Positions 18,362-27,352 are shown, counted from the stretch's first letter. The stretch is DNA of 64,000 nt from Planctobacterium marinum (GCF_036322805.1 NZ_AP027272.1:2170001-2234000); one strand, 5' to 3'. Made by a program: numbers and translations. Notes: generated from the letters alone by a model not told the origin.

Positions 18362-20464
18362 ATGCACAAAATATTAATTACCTCCGCACTGGGCCTTGAA
18401 GACTTATTGGTGACAGAAATACAAGGTTTGTTACCCCACCTCGAATGCCAGAAAAAGCCGGGTCAGGTATTAACCGCAGCCGAATTGCAAGATATCTATA
18501 CTTTGTGTTTATGGTCGCGATTGGCTAACCGGGTTCTATTGCAGCTTACCTATGGCAAAATTGAAACTGGGGACGACCTGTATCGGCTGGCCAGTGAAGT
18601 TGACTGGAGCAAGCATTTCGGCTTGCGCGACACCTTTGCCGTGGATTTTTATGGCAGTAATAAAGAGATTAGAAATACCCAATTTGGCGCCTTAAAAATT
18701 AAGGATGCCATCGTGGATAAATTTCTGGAAACCCAGTCGGTCCGTCCAAATGTCGATAAAAACAACCCCGACATTCGCATTCAAGGTCGTATTCATCGAG
18801 ACAATGCCGCTATCTACCTGGATATGTCTGGCGGTAGTTTGCATCTGCGCCACTACCGGCAAGAAACCGGCCCAGCACCTATCAGAGAAAACCTGGCGTT
18901 TGCTATGTTAATGCGCAGCGGCTGGACCCAAAACACAGAACAACCTTTGTGCGATCCTATGTGCGGCTCTGGTACGATTGCTATTGAAGCCGCTTTGTAC
19001 AAGGCAAATATTGCGCCCGGACTACAACGCAAACGCTGGGGCTTTAGCCATTGGCTTAAGCACAATGACGCACAATGGAAAGTTATCCAGAGTACCGCTC
19101 TAAAGCGCCAAAAATCTCCTTCAATTGGGATCTACGCCGGAGAGATTAGCCATAAACTCATCAGTATTGCGAAACAAAACGCAAAGGCTGCTGGGGTGGA
19201 TGAGTTTATTCAGTTTACCCATAAAGACGCTACTGAATATGTGCCTGCTTGCGACAAACCGGGCTACTTAGTGAGTAACCCTCCTTATGGCGAACGCTTG
19301 AGTGATTTCAACCGTTTACTACCTATCTTTCAGCAGTGGGGCACTTGGTTAAAACAGCACTATGCGAATTGGCATCTGGCATTGTTAACTTCCAACCGCG
19401 AATTGTTAAAACAAATGAAACTCGCGTCATCCCGCAGCTATAAGCTGAAAAACGCCAACCTGGATTGTGAGCTAGTGCTGTTCCATATGGTGGACAGGAA
19501 TCTGGCTGAGTTGCAACACGAGGCGAAACTGGATGGTGATTTTGCCAATCGCTTAAAGAAAAATTGGGACAAAACCAAGCGTTGGCTGAAAAAGCAAAAT
19601 ACTGAATGCTACCGTATATATGACGCTGATCTACCCGAATACAATGTCGCGATAGACAGGTATGGTGACGGCCTGGTTATTCAGGAGTACGCTGCGCCTA
19701 AAAATATCCCTGAGCAAAAAACCAAAGCGCGTTTGCAGGAGATTTTGCTGGTCGCGCCGCAGGTTCTGGGTATTGCGCCTGAAAATGTCGCCCTCAAAGT
19801 TCGTGAAGTTAAAAAGGGAAAGAACCAGTACGAAAAGGTATCCAGGCAAAACAAAATGCTGGAAGTGCAAGAGAATGGCGCGAAGTTTCTGGTAAACCTG
19901 TTTGACTATCTCGATACAGGTTTGTTTCTCGACCATCGCGATACCCGCTGTATAGTTCGCGACATGAGTAAAGGCAAGCGAGTTCTCAATCTGTTTTCTT
20001 ACACCGGCTCAGTTTCTGTTTACGCCGCACTGGGCGGAGCACAATCCGTTACCACTGTGGACATGTCGAATACTTATCTGGATTGGGCAAAGCAAAACTT
20101 TGAGTTAAACAAGTTGCGTGGCAAATATCAGTTTATCAAAGCGGATGTGACAACCTGGCTGGAACAAAACCGGGAAAAATACGATTTGATTTTTATTGAT
20201 CCGCCGTCATTTTCCAACTCCAAAAGTATGGACAACACCTGGGATGTGCAGCGAGATCATGTGACGCTATTAGCGGATGCAAAAAACAGCCTTGCTGAAA
20301 ATGGAGTGATTGTATTTTCGAATAATCTGCGCAATTTTAAAATGTCTTCAGAGGTTCAGGATAAATTGGGGTTGTCAGTGACTAATATCACCGCTGAAAC
20401 AATCCCTGAAGACTTCAAGCGCAATAGTAAAATTCATCATTGTTTTTTGCTGCAAGTACAATAA
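18362..20464 (+). CDS. rlmL: Bifunctional 23S rRNA methyltransferase RlmKL
   Basis: A 700-residue two-domain enzyme. The N-terminal THUMP plus methyltransferase half (RlmL, m2G2445) carries CDPMCGSGTIAIEAA and the NPPYGERL motif at about 306-313. The C-terminal half (RlmK, m7G2069) carries LNLFSYTGSVSVYAALGGA and DPPSFSNS from 613. Both act on 23S rRNA during ribosome assembly. I place the start at the ATG of MHKILITSALGLEDLL, 10 bases after zapC; an upstream in-frame TTG overlapping zapC is less likely because family members begin at this conserved strand. Length matches E. coli (702). Confidence 0.95.
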   Translation: MHKILITSALGLEDLLVTEIQGLLPHLECQKKPGQVLTAAELQDIYTLCLWSRLANRVLLQLTYGKIETGDDLYRLASEVDWSKHFGLRDTFAVDFYGSNKEIRNTQFGALKIKDAIVDKFLETQSVRPNVDKNNPDIRIQGRIHRDNAAIYLDMSGGSLHLRHYRQETGPAPIRENLAFAMLMRSGWTQNTEQPLCDPMCGSGTIAIEAALYKANIAPGLQRKRWGFSHWLKHNDAQWKVIQSTALKRQKSPSIGIYAGEISHKLISIAKQNAKAAGVDEFIQFTHKDATEYVPACDKPGYLVSNPPYGERLSDFNRLLPIFQQWGTWLKQHYANWHLALLTSNRELLKQMKLASSRSYKLKNANLDCELVLFHMVDRNLAELQHEAKLDGDFANRLKKNWDKTKRWLKKQNTECYRIYDADLPEYNVAIDRYGDGLVIQEYAAPKNIPEQKTKARLQEILLVAPQVLGIAPENVALKVREVKKGKNQYEKVSRQNKMLEVQENGAKFLVNLFDYLDTGLFLDHRDTRCIVRDMSKGKRVLNLFSYTGSVSVYAALGGAQSVTTVDMSNTYLDWAKQNFELNKLRGKYQFIKADVTTWLEQNREKYDLIFIDPPSFSNSKSMDNTWDVQRDHVTLLADAKNSLAENGVIVFSNNLRNFKMSSEVQDKLGLSVTNITAETIPEDFKRNSKIHHCFLLQVQ

Positions 20465-20475
20465 GAAAAGTAGTT

Positions 20476-20709
20476 ATGAACGACCTAATTCTATATTCAG
20501 GCACAGATTGTCATTTGTGTGATCTGGCCAAAGAAATGCTGGACCAACAAGGTGTAAACAGCCAGCAGCTGACCCAAATTAATGTCAAAGAACAACGAGA
20601 GTATTACCACCAATACGGTGCCAGGATCCCGGTACTCAAAAAGGTCTCCACCGGGGAAGAGCTGGGCTGGCCATTTGAACCAGAGCAATTACAGGAGTTT
20701 ATAGGCTAA
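20476..20709 (+). CDS. Glutaredoxin-like protein (DUF836 family)
   Basis: A 77-residue thioredoxin-fold protein beginning LILYSGTDCHLCDLAKEML, with a CHLC redox pair at residues 12-15 at the start of the first helix. The cis-proline region ARIPVLKK is also present. This pattern fits the small glutaredoxin-like DUF836 family commonly found next to uup and rlmKL. It probably acts in thiol-disulfide exchange in the cytoplasm; its partner is unknown. The ATG start used here follows AAGAAAAG; the uup ATG begins on the last base of its stop codon (TAATG), implying translational coupling. Confidence 0.85.
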   Translation: MNDLILYSGTDCHLCDLAKEMLDQQGVNSQQLTQINVKEQREYYHQYGARIPVLKKVSTGEELGWPFEPEQLQEFIG

Positions 20710-22625
20710 TGTTACTGCAGTTAAAAGATGCCTGTATAGCATTTGGCCATAAACCCCTGGTGGAGAAAGGCAACCTTACCTTAAATCCTGGTGAACGCAT
20801 GTGTTTGGTGGGGAGAAATGGTACCGGAAAGTCCACATTACTTAAGTTAATCGCTGGACAACAGCCATTAGATGATGGCCAGCGAATCGTTAATGCGGAA
20901 ACGGTCATTGCCGTGCTACCTCAAGATCCGCCTGCACTGGCAAATATTTCGGTGTTTGACTATATTGCCGAAGGTTTGCAAGAGATTGGTGAGTTGATTA
21001 AGCAATACCATGAAGTTGTTAATGTAGTGGCAGAGGATCCGTCAGAGCAAAATCTGGCGACGCTTGACGGCTTGCAAAAACAGCTGGACGCGAAACAAGG
21101 TTGGCAATTGGAACAGCGCATTGAGCAAGTTATTTCCCTATTGCAGTTGGATGCGGATGCCACGCTAGAATCACTTTCAGGTGGTTGGCGACGCAAAGCG
21201 GCTCTGGCGAAAGCCCTGGTACGCAAACCCGATATTTTGTTATTAGATGAGCCGACTAACCATTTGGATATTGAGATGATCAATTGGCTCGAAAACCAGT
21301 TAATGGATTACCAAGGGGCGATGGTATTTGTTAGTCACGATAGGGCCTTTATTCGCAGAGTGGCCAACAAAATTGTTGATCTCGACAGAGGTGTGTTAAC
21401 CGAATATCCCGGTGATTATGCAAAATACCTTGTAAAAAAAGCGGAAGACCTTGAAGTACAGGCCACACAAGATGCTCTTTTTGATAAGAGACTTAGCCAG
21501 GAAGAAACCTGGATTCGACAAGGGATAAAAGCGCGACGCACTCGCAATGAAGGACGGGTTAGAGCGCTGAAAGCGATGCGTGACGAATATGCGCAGCGTC
21601 GCAAGGTGCAAGGCAATGCTAGCATTCAATTAAGTGACGGCCAAAAATCCGGTAAGCGCGTGTTCGAAGCAAAGGGCTTGAGTTACAGTATTGATGGCAC
21701 ACCTTTGGTGAATAACCTGGATTTACAGGTGATGCGCGGAGATAAACTCGCATTGGTAGGGCCAAATGGCTGCGGCAAGAGTACTCTCATCAAACTCCTT
21801 TTAGGACAACTCACGCCGGACAAAGGTAGTGTTCGCCAGGGCACTAATCTGGAAATTGCTTATTTTGATCAACATCGAGAACAGCTTGATCCTGATAAAG
21901 CGGTTATTGATGTTGTGGCAGATGGCAAACGAGAGATTGATCTTAATGGTCGCAGTCGCCACGTTATCAGCTATTTGCAAGATTTTTTGTTTTCACCTGA
22001 ACGAGTGCAATCGCCAGTATCTTCATTATCTGGTGGAGAAAAAAATCGATTGTTGTTAGCCAAGATCCTGTCCAAACCCGGCAATTTATTGATTTTGGAT
22101 GAACCCACCAACGATCTGGATGTAGAAACGCTGGAACTGCTGGAAGAGACGCTTAGCAATTATCAAGGAACATTGATCCTGGTTAGCCATGATCGTGAAT
22201 TTGTGGATAATGTGGTAACGTCTAGCTGCTTTTTTGAGGGGCAGGGACAGATTCAGCAATTTGTCGGCGGTTATGAAGAGATTAAGCGCTGGTATGGCGA
22301 ACAGGAAAAAAATCGAAAATCTGCTGTAAAGGTTGAAACTTCTGCCAGTTCCGAGAGTCGAAAAACCGTTTCGAGCGGCACGAAAAACAAAAAGCTCAGT
22401 TACAAATTGCAATTGGAATTAGATGAGTTACCTGAAAAACTGGAGTCATTGGAAAATAAAGTCCAGGAATATCAGGAACTCATTAGTGAGCCAGCCTTTT
22501 ACAATCGTGAGGCGAAAGAGGTGTCCGATACCTTGAGTTTGTTAGCCGAGACAGAACAACAATTGGAACAAGCCTATGCCAGATGGGATGAGCTTGAGAG
22601 TATGAAACAGGAAGCAACGAATTAA
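20709..22625 (+). CDS. uup: ABC-F ATPase Uup
   Basis: A 638-residue cytosolic protein with two ABC cassettes and no membrane domain. Walker A motifs are GRNGTGKST at 35-43 and GPNGCGKST at 351-359; signatures LSGGWRRK and LSGGEKNR and Walker B ILLLDEPTNHLD and LLILDEPTNDLD are intact. The linker with many basic residues (about 230-310) and a C-terminal coiled coil (about 555-635) are typical of Uup, an ABC-F protein acting on ribosomes and linked to branched DNA intermediates and transposon precise excision. Coupled by 1-base overlaps to the genes on both sides. Confidence 0.95.
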   Translation: MLLQLKDACIAFGHKPLVEKGNLTLNPGERMCLVGRNGTGKSTLLKLIAGQQPLDDGQRIVNAETVIAVLPQDPPALANISVFDYIAEGLQEIGELIKQYHEVVNVVAEDPSEQNLATLDGLQKQLDAKQGWQLEQRIEQVISLLQLDADATLESLSGGWRRKAALAKALVRKPDILLLDEPTNHLDIEMINWLENQLMDYQGAMVFVSHDRAFIRRVANKIVDLDRGVLTEYPGDYAKYLVKKAEDLEVQATQDALFDKRLSQEETWIRQGIKARRTRNEGRVRALKAMRDEYAQRRKVQGNASIQLSDGQKSGKRVFEAKGLSYSIDGTPLVNNLDLQVMRGDKLALVGPNGCGKSTLIKLLLGQLTPDKGSVRQGTNLEIAYFDQHREQLDPDKAVIDVVADGKREIDLNGRSRHVISYLQDFLFSPERVQSPVSSLSGGEKNRLLLAKILSKPGNLLILDEPTNDLDVETLELLEETLSNYQGTLILVSHDREFVDNVVTSSCFFEGQGQIQQFVGGYEEIKRWYGEQEKNRKSAVKVETSASSESRKTVSSGTKNKKLSYKLQLELDELPEKLESLENKVQEYQELISEPAFYNREAKEVSDTLSLLAETEQQLEQAYARWDELESMKQEATN

Positions 22626-24310
22626 TGAAATATTTTAAGTTAGCCAAAGTCGCATTAGTATCCTTGGCGGTTTTCTCACAGTCTTCGCAAGGGGCTTTGT
22701 ATCAGATTTCTGAGGTGAATACTCAGGCTGTTTCTAAGAACGCATTTCCGGCAGATATGAACGAGTCAGGTGATGTTGTTGTAGCAGTGACATTCGACAG
22801 TATATTCCCTTTACCGGAATACAATATTCCCATTGACCTTTCCCTCATCGATTTTGAAAATGAAGACCTTCAGGATGCGTTAACCGACATTGAGGCGGCG
22901 CAAAATGGCAACTTTAACTTGGAAGACTACGCTACCATCCTCAACCTTATCCGTTCTGGCCAGGGCTCACTCACCACCCAAAGATTAGTACCATGGTTGA
23001 GCTATGTTGTTGAAAATGGCGTAGTGGAATACATCCCTGCTTTTGATGAAATTGATGCTGATTACTCAGGTTACACCAAAAGCTTAGAGACGCGTGTCAG
23101 TGCCATAAATGACAATGGCGTTGTTGTTGGAATTTCACAAGCTCGCCCTACGAAACTGGATTATATTAACGAATCCGGTGATGAGTTCACCTTCTTAGTC
23201 AGAGAGTTTGGCGCACGTGGCTTTGTGGATCTCAATGGTATTAATGTGGGATTGGTATCAGATTCAGAACTCGCAGGTGGCTACACAGAAGCGCACGATG
23301 TGAACAACAGTTTGCAAGTGGTTGGAATTGAAGTGTTCGAGCCAAATGACACTATTAGTGACGCCGCAGAAAATTGTGAAGATGATGAGTTGCGTGGTGA
23401 TCAACCTTTAGAAGTCTGCTTGCAGATATTGCACAGCTCTTTGTATGGTTCACACAATCGTAGGGCGGTTATCTGGGAGCTGGACACAGACGGTAATGTG
23501 GTGGAGAAAAAGACATTTGGATTGCCTTTTGAGCGGGAAGAAGACGATGAGCGTCTATTTGTCAGTGAGGCTTTAGCCATCAATGAAAATGGACTGGCAG
23601 TGGGGCTTGCCACCAACTTTTACGAAGATAACACTGACTTTGAATCAACTTATGCCGCTATTTTTAGTGGTGAAGAAGTTGTCTCGTTTACTGACAGAAA
23701 TGAGTACTTTAGTAGTATTGCCACAGACATTAATGACAACAACCTGGTGACAGGCTATGCGCTCAAGGACGTGAATGGAATTCGTCGCACCAAGTTTTTT
23801 GTATACGATGTTAATTCCACTGAAATCACTTTTCCTGATGACTTTTTCCCCGGCTCTTCCAGTGTCTCCAGAGGGATCAACAATCTAGGTCAGGTTGTAG
23901 GTGAGGGTGAGGTTGAAACTACCCTGTCCAGCGATCGTCGTCGCGAAGCATTTATTTATGATAGCAATGACGATACCTTCCAAAATCTGAATGATTTAAC
24001 CAGTTGTGATACGCCTTACACTCTGGTGCAGGCACACAGTATTAATGACAGTGGACAAATCGTTGCTTTGGCTCGTGTAAGACGCGCCAATACTGATATT
24101 CAAGGTAACATCAGTCTTAATGATGATGGCACTGAAAGTGAATCCGACCAGTTCGTGTCTGTTGTGCTGAACCCTATCGCAGGTGGCGAGATTGATGATT
24201 GTAGCGATACGGACTCGCAAACTGATACCCAAGAACGCCAAGGCGGCTCATCTGGTTGGGGGTTGTTAATGCTGTTGCTTTTACCTCTGACAAGACGGTT
24301 TAGAAGATAA
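22625..24310 (+). CDS. DUF3466 family secreted protein with GlyGly-CTERM tail
   Basis: A 561-residue exported protein. A signal peptide (about 1-23, ending SSQGA) is followed by a long region with five or more repeats of the form INDNGVVVG, INENGLAVG, INDNNLVTG, INNLGQVVG and INDSGQIVA, which resemble HAF-type propeller blades. The C-terminus is GGSSGWGLLMLLLLPLTRRFRR: a Gly-Gly-Ser motif, one hydrophobic helix and a basic end, the GlyGly-CTERM sorting signal processed by rhombosortase, often on type II secretion substrates. The function is unknown. The ATG overlaps the uup stop by one base. The gene order uup-DUF3466-rmf-fabA is shared with related marine genera. Confidence 0.85.
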   Translation: MKYFKLAKVALVSLAVFSQSSQGALYQISEVNTQAVSKNAFPADMNESGDVVVAVTFDSIFPLPEYNIPIDLSLIDFENEDLQDALTDIEAAQNGNFNLEDYATILNLIRSGQGSLTTQRLVPWLSYVVENGVVEYIPAFDEIDADYSGYTKSLETRVSAINDNGVVVGISQARPTKLDYINESGDEFTFLVREFGARGFVDLNGINVGLVSDSELAGGYTEAHDVNNSLQVVGIEVFEPNDTISDAAENCEDDELRGDQPLEVCLQILHSSLYGSHNRRAVIWELDTDGNVVEKKTFGLPFEREEDDERLFVSEALAINENGLAVGLATNFYEDNTDFESTYAAIFSGEEVVSFTDRNEYFSSIATDINDNNLVTGYALKDVNGIRRTKFFVYDVNSTEITFPDDFFPGSSSVSRGINNLGQVVGEGEVETTLSSDRRREAFIYDSNDDTFQNLNDLTSCDTPYTLVQAHSINDSGQIVALARVRRANTDIQGNISLNDDGTESESDQFVSVVLNPIAGGEIDDCSDTDSQTDTQERQGGSSGWGLLMLLLLPLTRRFRR

Positions 24311-24323
24311 ACTTATCCTTGTT

Positions 24324-24349
24324 AAAAAGCCGCAGTCGCGGCTTTTTTT
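24324..24349 (+). terminator. Rho-independent terminator after DUF3466
   Basis: AAAAAGCCGC-AGTC-GCGGCTTTTTTT: a 10-bp stem and T-run 14 bases past the DUF3466 stop, closing the pyrD-to-DUF3466 transcript. Confidence 0.93.
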
Positions 24350-24567
24350 ATGCCATATTTTTAACAATGAGGGGTGTTTAATTGCGCGTAATTAAAAATG
24401 TAATAATTATGCAAAAATGTTGTAAAGAAAAAGATAGCGAAAATTCATTAACTTATCTGATGTCAATAGCAACTCAATAAAATTAACCCTTGAACCATTG
24501 GTCAAGATCCTCTATTTCATAGTGTGTGGGTATTCAACTCACAACAGCAAATGAGAAAGAGGTGAAA

Positions 24568-24741
24568 ATGAAAAGACAAAAGCGCGATAAATTATCTCGA
24601 GCCCATGCAAAAGGGTATCAAGCTGGTATTTCTGGTCGGGCAAAAGACAACTGTCCCTTTCAGGCTGTTGAGGCACGATCTCAGTGGCTTGGTGGTTGGA
24701 GAGCTGCGATGGAAGATAGAAGCTTAGGTCTTGTAAAATAA
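24568..24741 (+). CDS. rmf: Ribosome modulation factor
   Basis: A 57-residue basic protein beginning MKRQKRDKLSRAHAKGYQAG and containing RSQWLGGWRAAMEDR, matching E. coli RMF closely. RMF binds the 30S/70S near the anti-Shine-Dalgarno region in stationary phase and dimerises 70S ribosomes into inactive 100S particles. The ATG chosen follows AGAGGTG at proper distance; an upstream in-frame start would add 14 non-conserved residues. The 220-base AT-rich leader between the DUF3466 terminator and rmf probably holds its stationary-phase promoter, though I cannot place it with certainty. Confidence 0.96.
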   Translation: MKRQKRDKLSRAHAKGYQAGISGRAKDNCPFQAVEARSQWLGGWRAAMEDRSLGLVK

Positions 24742-24777
24742 ATCCACAATTTTTCCTAAACCTTTTCTAGAGAGAAC

Positions 24778-24808
24778 AAAAGCCCCAGTAGAGGGGCTTT
24801 TGTATTTT
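24778..24808. terminator. Bidirectional terminator between rmf and fabA
   Basis: AAAAGCCCC-AGTAGA-GGGGCTTTT with T-rich sequence on the rmf side and an A-run on the other, placed between two convergent genes. It can serve rmf on the + strand and fabA on the - strand. Confidence 0.85.
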
Positions 24809-24831
24809 TATAAGCTGCTAATTTATGTAAC

Positions 24832-25350
24832 TTAAAAGTTACTGGTGTCCTGGAACAGACCCACTTTCAAATCTTTTGCTTCATAGATAGGGCGGCCGTC
24901 CACTTCAACCACGCCATCGCCAATGCCCATAAAGAGTTTGCGTTTAATGACGCGCTTCATGGTAATTTTATAAGTCACCTTTTTTGCGGTAGGTAAAATC
25001 TGGCCGGTAAACTTAACTTCCCCAACACCCAGAGCACGTCCTTTACCTGGCCCATCACACCAGCCCAGAAAAAAGCCAACCAGCTGCCACATCGCATCAA
25101 GGCCTAAACATCCAGGCATAACCGGATCGCCGGGGAAGTGACAATCAAAGAACCAGAGATCTGGCGTAATATCCAGTTCAGCTTCAATGTAGCCTTTACC
25201 ATTCTCTCCACCGTCTTCCGTGATGCTCGTGATACGATCCATCATTAACATGTTTGGCGCAGGCAATTGACTGTTTCCCGGACCAAATAACTCACCCCGG
25301 CTACAGCTAAGTAGGTCTTCCTTATTGAACTGATTCTTTCTTTCTGACAT
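24832..25350 (-). CDS. fabA: 3-hydroxydecanoyl-ACP dehydratase/isomerase
   Basis: A 172-residue hot-dog-fold enzyme, the same length as E. coli FabA. It dehydrates 3-hydroxydecanoyl-ACP and isomerises the trans-2 product to cis-3-decenoyl-ACP, the branch point of anaerobic unsaturated fatty acid synthesis. The catalytic His71 lies in [13 protein letters not shown] and Asp85 in GCLGLDAMW. The C-terminal [13 protein letters not shown] is typical. The gene is convergent with rmf and has its own upstream region with a FabR-type palindrome. Confidence 0.98.
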   Translation of the reverse strand: MSERKNQFNKEDLLSCSRGELFGPGNSQLPAPNMLMMDRITSITEDGGENGKGYIEAELDITPDLWFFDCHFPGDPVMPGCLGLDAMWQLVGFFLGWCDGPGKGRALGVGEVKFTGQILPTAKKVTYKITMKRVIKRKLFMGIGDGVVEVDGRPIYEAKDLKVGLFQDTSNF

Positions 25351-25385
25351 TACTGATTATCACTCTATCTGAATTTGCGGGCTAA

Positions 25386-25409
25386 TTTAGCGAACACTTG
25401 TGCGCTAAA
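25386..25409. promoter_or_regulatory. FabR-type operator upstream of fabA
   Basis: The palindrome TTTAGCG-AACACTTGTG-CGCTAAA lies 36-59 bases before the fabA start. Its core, AGCGAACACTTGTGCGCT, resembles the AGCGTACA...TGTNCGCT sites bound by FabR, the TetR-family repressor of unsaturated fatty acid genes in gammaproteobacteria. The fabR gene is not in this window, so regulator identity is inferred from the motif and the target. Confidence 0.75.
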
Positions 25410-25559
25410 CAAGTCTGATTTGTTTTATTTACCTCAAAAATCTTACAAAGAACACGCTAAGCTTTTATTAACGTTGATAAAATAAGCAATTTTTCGATGA
25501 AACTTTAATTCGCCGATGGAAAGGGTATAGTTGTGTGAAAGTATTAACTTTTCAGATCT

Positions 25560-25817
25560 ATGAGCAATGTTAAGAATCGTCTGAAAGCTAACGCAGACAA
25601 ACAAAAACGATTCAGGGAAAAGCAAAAAGCTGAAGGCAAAAAACTGATCCGCGGTTACGTTAACCCTGAGGCGGTAGATTGTTATGCCGAGTTAAGTGAA
25701 AAAACCGGCTGGACCGACAGCGAGATACTCAGTAACTCTCTTAGAATAACCTATGCGGCTTATAAGTGCGGCCAAATAAAGTTACTAAACGAATGGCTTA
25801 AGAAGAATCAAAAATGA
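25560..25817 (+). CDS. Small basic protein, possible ribbon-helix-helix regulator
   Basis: An 85-residue protein I do not recognise by name. A highly charged N-terminus (KNRLKANADKQKRFREKQKAEGKK) precedes a strand-like LIRGYVNPEAV and two helices (CYAELSEKTGWT, DSEILSNSLRITYAAYKCG), the order expected of a ribbon-helix-helix DNA-binding domain. The ATG has no strong ribosome site, but a TATAGT-like -10 lies about 35 bases upstream. The next gene overlaps its stop by 4 bases (ATGA), so the two form a coupled pair. A role as a small regulator is inference. Confidence 0.55.
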   Translation: MSNVKNRLKANADKQKRFREKQKAEGKKLIRGYVNPEAVDCYAELSEKTGWTDSEILSNSLRITYAAYKCGQIKLLNEWLKKNQK

Positions 25818-26203
25818 GTTGGACAATCGTCTTTTGGTATACGTCTTTACTTGTGGTGGTTTCTATTATTGGACGGCTGTTTGACGTTTCTAATGCTACC
25901 TGGCAACAACACAAAACCGGTTACAAGATACAGGATGTCTTTGATGTCTTGTTGGCTTTATTCGGCCTGATTGGTTTGTTTGGTCTGGCTTTTGATGAGC
26001 GCTATTTTTCTCAAGCTTTATGGCAGGGCTACTTCGTCCTGACCATAGCTTATATTCCATTGTCGTTCCTTTTACCCAAATACGCCGATATGAGACAAAT
26101 GTATGGCAATGCTAATGTTGTAAAAGCAATTACCTCCAATACCTTATTGATGGCCCCGTCTCATGTTGCACAATACGTTTACGCGTTTAACTTAAACTGG
26201 TAA
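25814..26203 (+). CDS. Hypothetical four-helix membrane protein
   Basis: A 129-residue protein with about four hydrophobic segments: IVFWYTSLLVVVSIIGRLF, VLLALFGLIGLFGLAF, YFVLTIAYIPLSFLL and a weaker C-terminal one. No family is recognised and no catalytic motif is seen. Its ATG overlaps the stop of the RHH-like gene by 4 bases, so it is almost certainly cotranslated with it. No terminator is evident before the tandem repeat that follows. Confidence 0.6.
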   Translation: MSWTIVFWYTSLLVVVSIIGRLFDVSNATWQQHKTGYKIQDVFDVLLALFGLIGLFGLAFDERYFSQALWQGYFVLTIAYIPLSFLLPKYADMRQMYGNANVVKAITSNTLLMAPSHVAQYVYAFNLNW

Positions 26204-26229
26204 ATACACTATTAATCCAGATAGCAAAG

Positions 26230-26270
26230 CGTACTCCATACGTACTCCATACGTACTCCATACGTATTCA
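26230..26270. repeat. 11-bp tandem repeat, about 3.7 copies
   Basis: Three exact copies of CGTACTCCATA in a row, then a partial fourth (CGTATTCA). The array lies in the 177-base gap before the aldo/keto reductase gene. The period near one helical turn could place repeated protein contacts on one face of DNA, or the array may simply be a slippage-prone minisatellite. Confidence 0.9.
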
Positions 26271-26380
26271 AGGCACAAATCATCATGAGGTTGCTTGCTT
26301 CCTCAATCAAGTCAGTATTAGAGTACCGCGAAGGTCAGTAACCTTTGTTGCTTTACACTTTATACATTAGGAATTTAATA

Positions 26381-27352
26381 ATGAGCAAACTACCTTTGAG
26401 CAATACCTTTCCATCTGTGAGTTCAATCGGATTGGGTTGCATGGGCTTTGGTGGCGATTGGAACGATGAGCCATACGGTGCAGAGCATGTCAGCGAGATG
26501 CATGGGGCATTGGATGCGGCACTTGAAGCTGGCATTAATTTTATTGATCACGCTGATATATATACCTTAGGCAAAGCAGAATCGGTTTTTGGAGAAGTCA
26601 TAAAACAACGCCCGGAATTGCGTGAGCAATTGATTATTCAGAGTAAATGCGGCATCAAGTTTGACGATGATATGGGCCCCGGACGTTACGATTTTTCAAA
26701 GACCTGGATTAGCCAATCAGTGGAAGGCATTTTATCCCGCTTGAATATCGAGCAGTTGGATATTCTGTTATTGCACCGACCAGATCCTCTTATGGATCTT
26801 GATGAGGTGGCTGAAGTTTTTGCACAGCTTGCGAAACAAGGGAAAGTTAAGCACTTTGGTGTGTCCAATATGCACGTTCATCAAATTGCCTATCTTCAGT
26901 CTGGTCTTGGGCACCCCTTGGTAGCCAATCAGCTGGAAATGAGTCTGAGAAACCTGGACTGGTTAAACGAGAGTGTTACAGCTGGTATGTCATCTGGCAC
27001 CCAAAATCACTTTTCCCCCGGTATTATTGAGTATTGCCGTAGCAACAATGTGCAAATTCAGGCTTGGGGCTGTCTGGCACAAGGGTTGTTTTCTGGACGC
27101 AATCTTGATGGACAACCTGACAACGTGATAGCTACTGCGAGCCTGGTGGCGGCATTAGCTGAACAATACAACGTTCCGCGTGAGGCCATTGTGCTTGCCT
27201 GGCTAATGCGCCATCCAGCGAAGATTCAGCCCATTATTGGCACTACTAACGGGGATAGGATAAAAGCCTGCGGCAGAGCAACGGAAGTGTCTCTCACCAG
27301 AGAGCAGTGGTATCAGCTTTATGTTACGTCTCGCGGTGAGCGTTTGCCGTAA
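26381..27352 (+). CDS. Aldo/keto reductase (YdhF-like)
   Basis: A 323-residue (alpha/beta)8 NADPH-dependent oxidoreductase. The active-site pattern includes GINFIDHADIYTLGKAE (catalytic Asp/Tyr), IIQSKCGIKF (Lys) and DILLLHRPDPLMD (His); the cofactor region near the C-terminus includes IQPIIGTTNGDRI. RNLDWLNESV and the overall length agree with the YdhF-like subgroup of uncertain physiological substrate. Start chosen at the ATG after TAGGAA; an upstream TTG is less likely. The 3' end overlaps the convergent YhhN-family gene by 29 bases. Confidence 0.88.
   Translation: MSKLPLSNTFPSVSSIGLGCMGFGGDWNDEPYGAEHVSEMHGALDAALEAGINFIDHADIYTLGKAESVFGEVIKQRPELREQLIIQSKCGIKFDDDMGPGRYDFSKTWISQSVEGILSRLNIEQLDILLLHRPDPLMDLDEVAEVFAQLAKQGKVKHFGVSNMHVHQIAYLQSGLGHPLVANQLEMSLRNLDWLNESVTAGMSSGTQNHFSPGIIEYCRSNNVQIQAWGCLAQGLFSGRNLDGQPDNVIATASLVAALAEQYNVPREAIVLAWLMRHPAKIQPIIGTTNGDRIKACGRATEVSLTREQWYQLYVTSRGERLP

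Noticed and set aside
24481-24520. Imperfect palindrome CTTGAACCATTGGTCAAG before rmf as an operator
   Set aside because: Symmetry is broken by a one-base shift and no matching regulator is known; not called.
26230-26270. CRISPR-like repetition
   Set aside because: Repeats are 11 bp, directly abutting, with no spacers and no cas genes; a tandem repeat instead.
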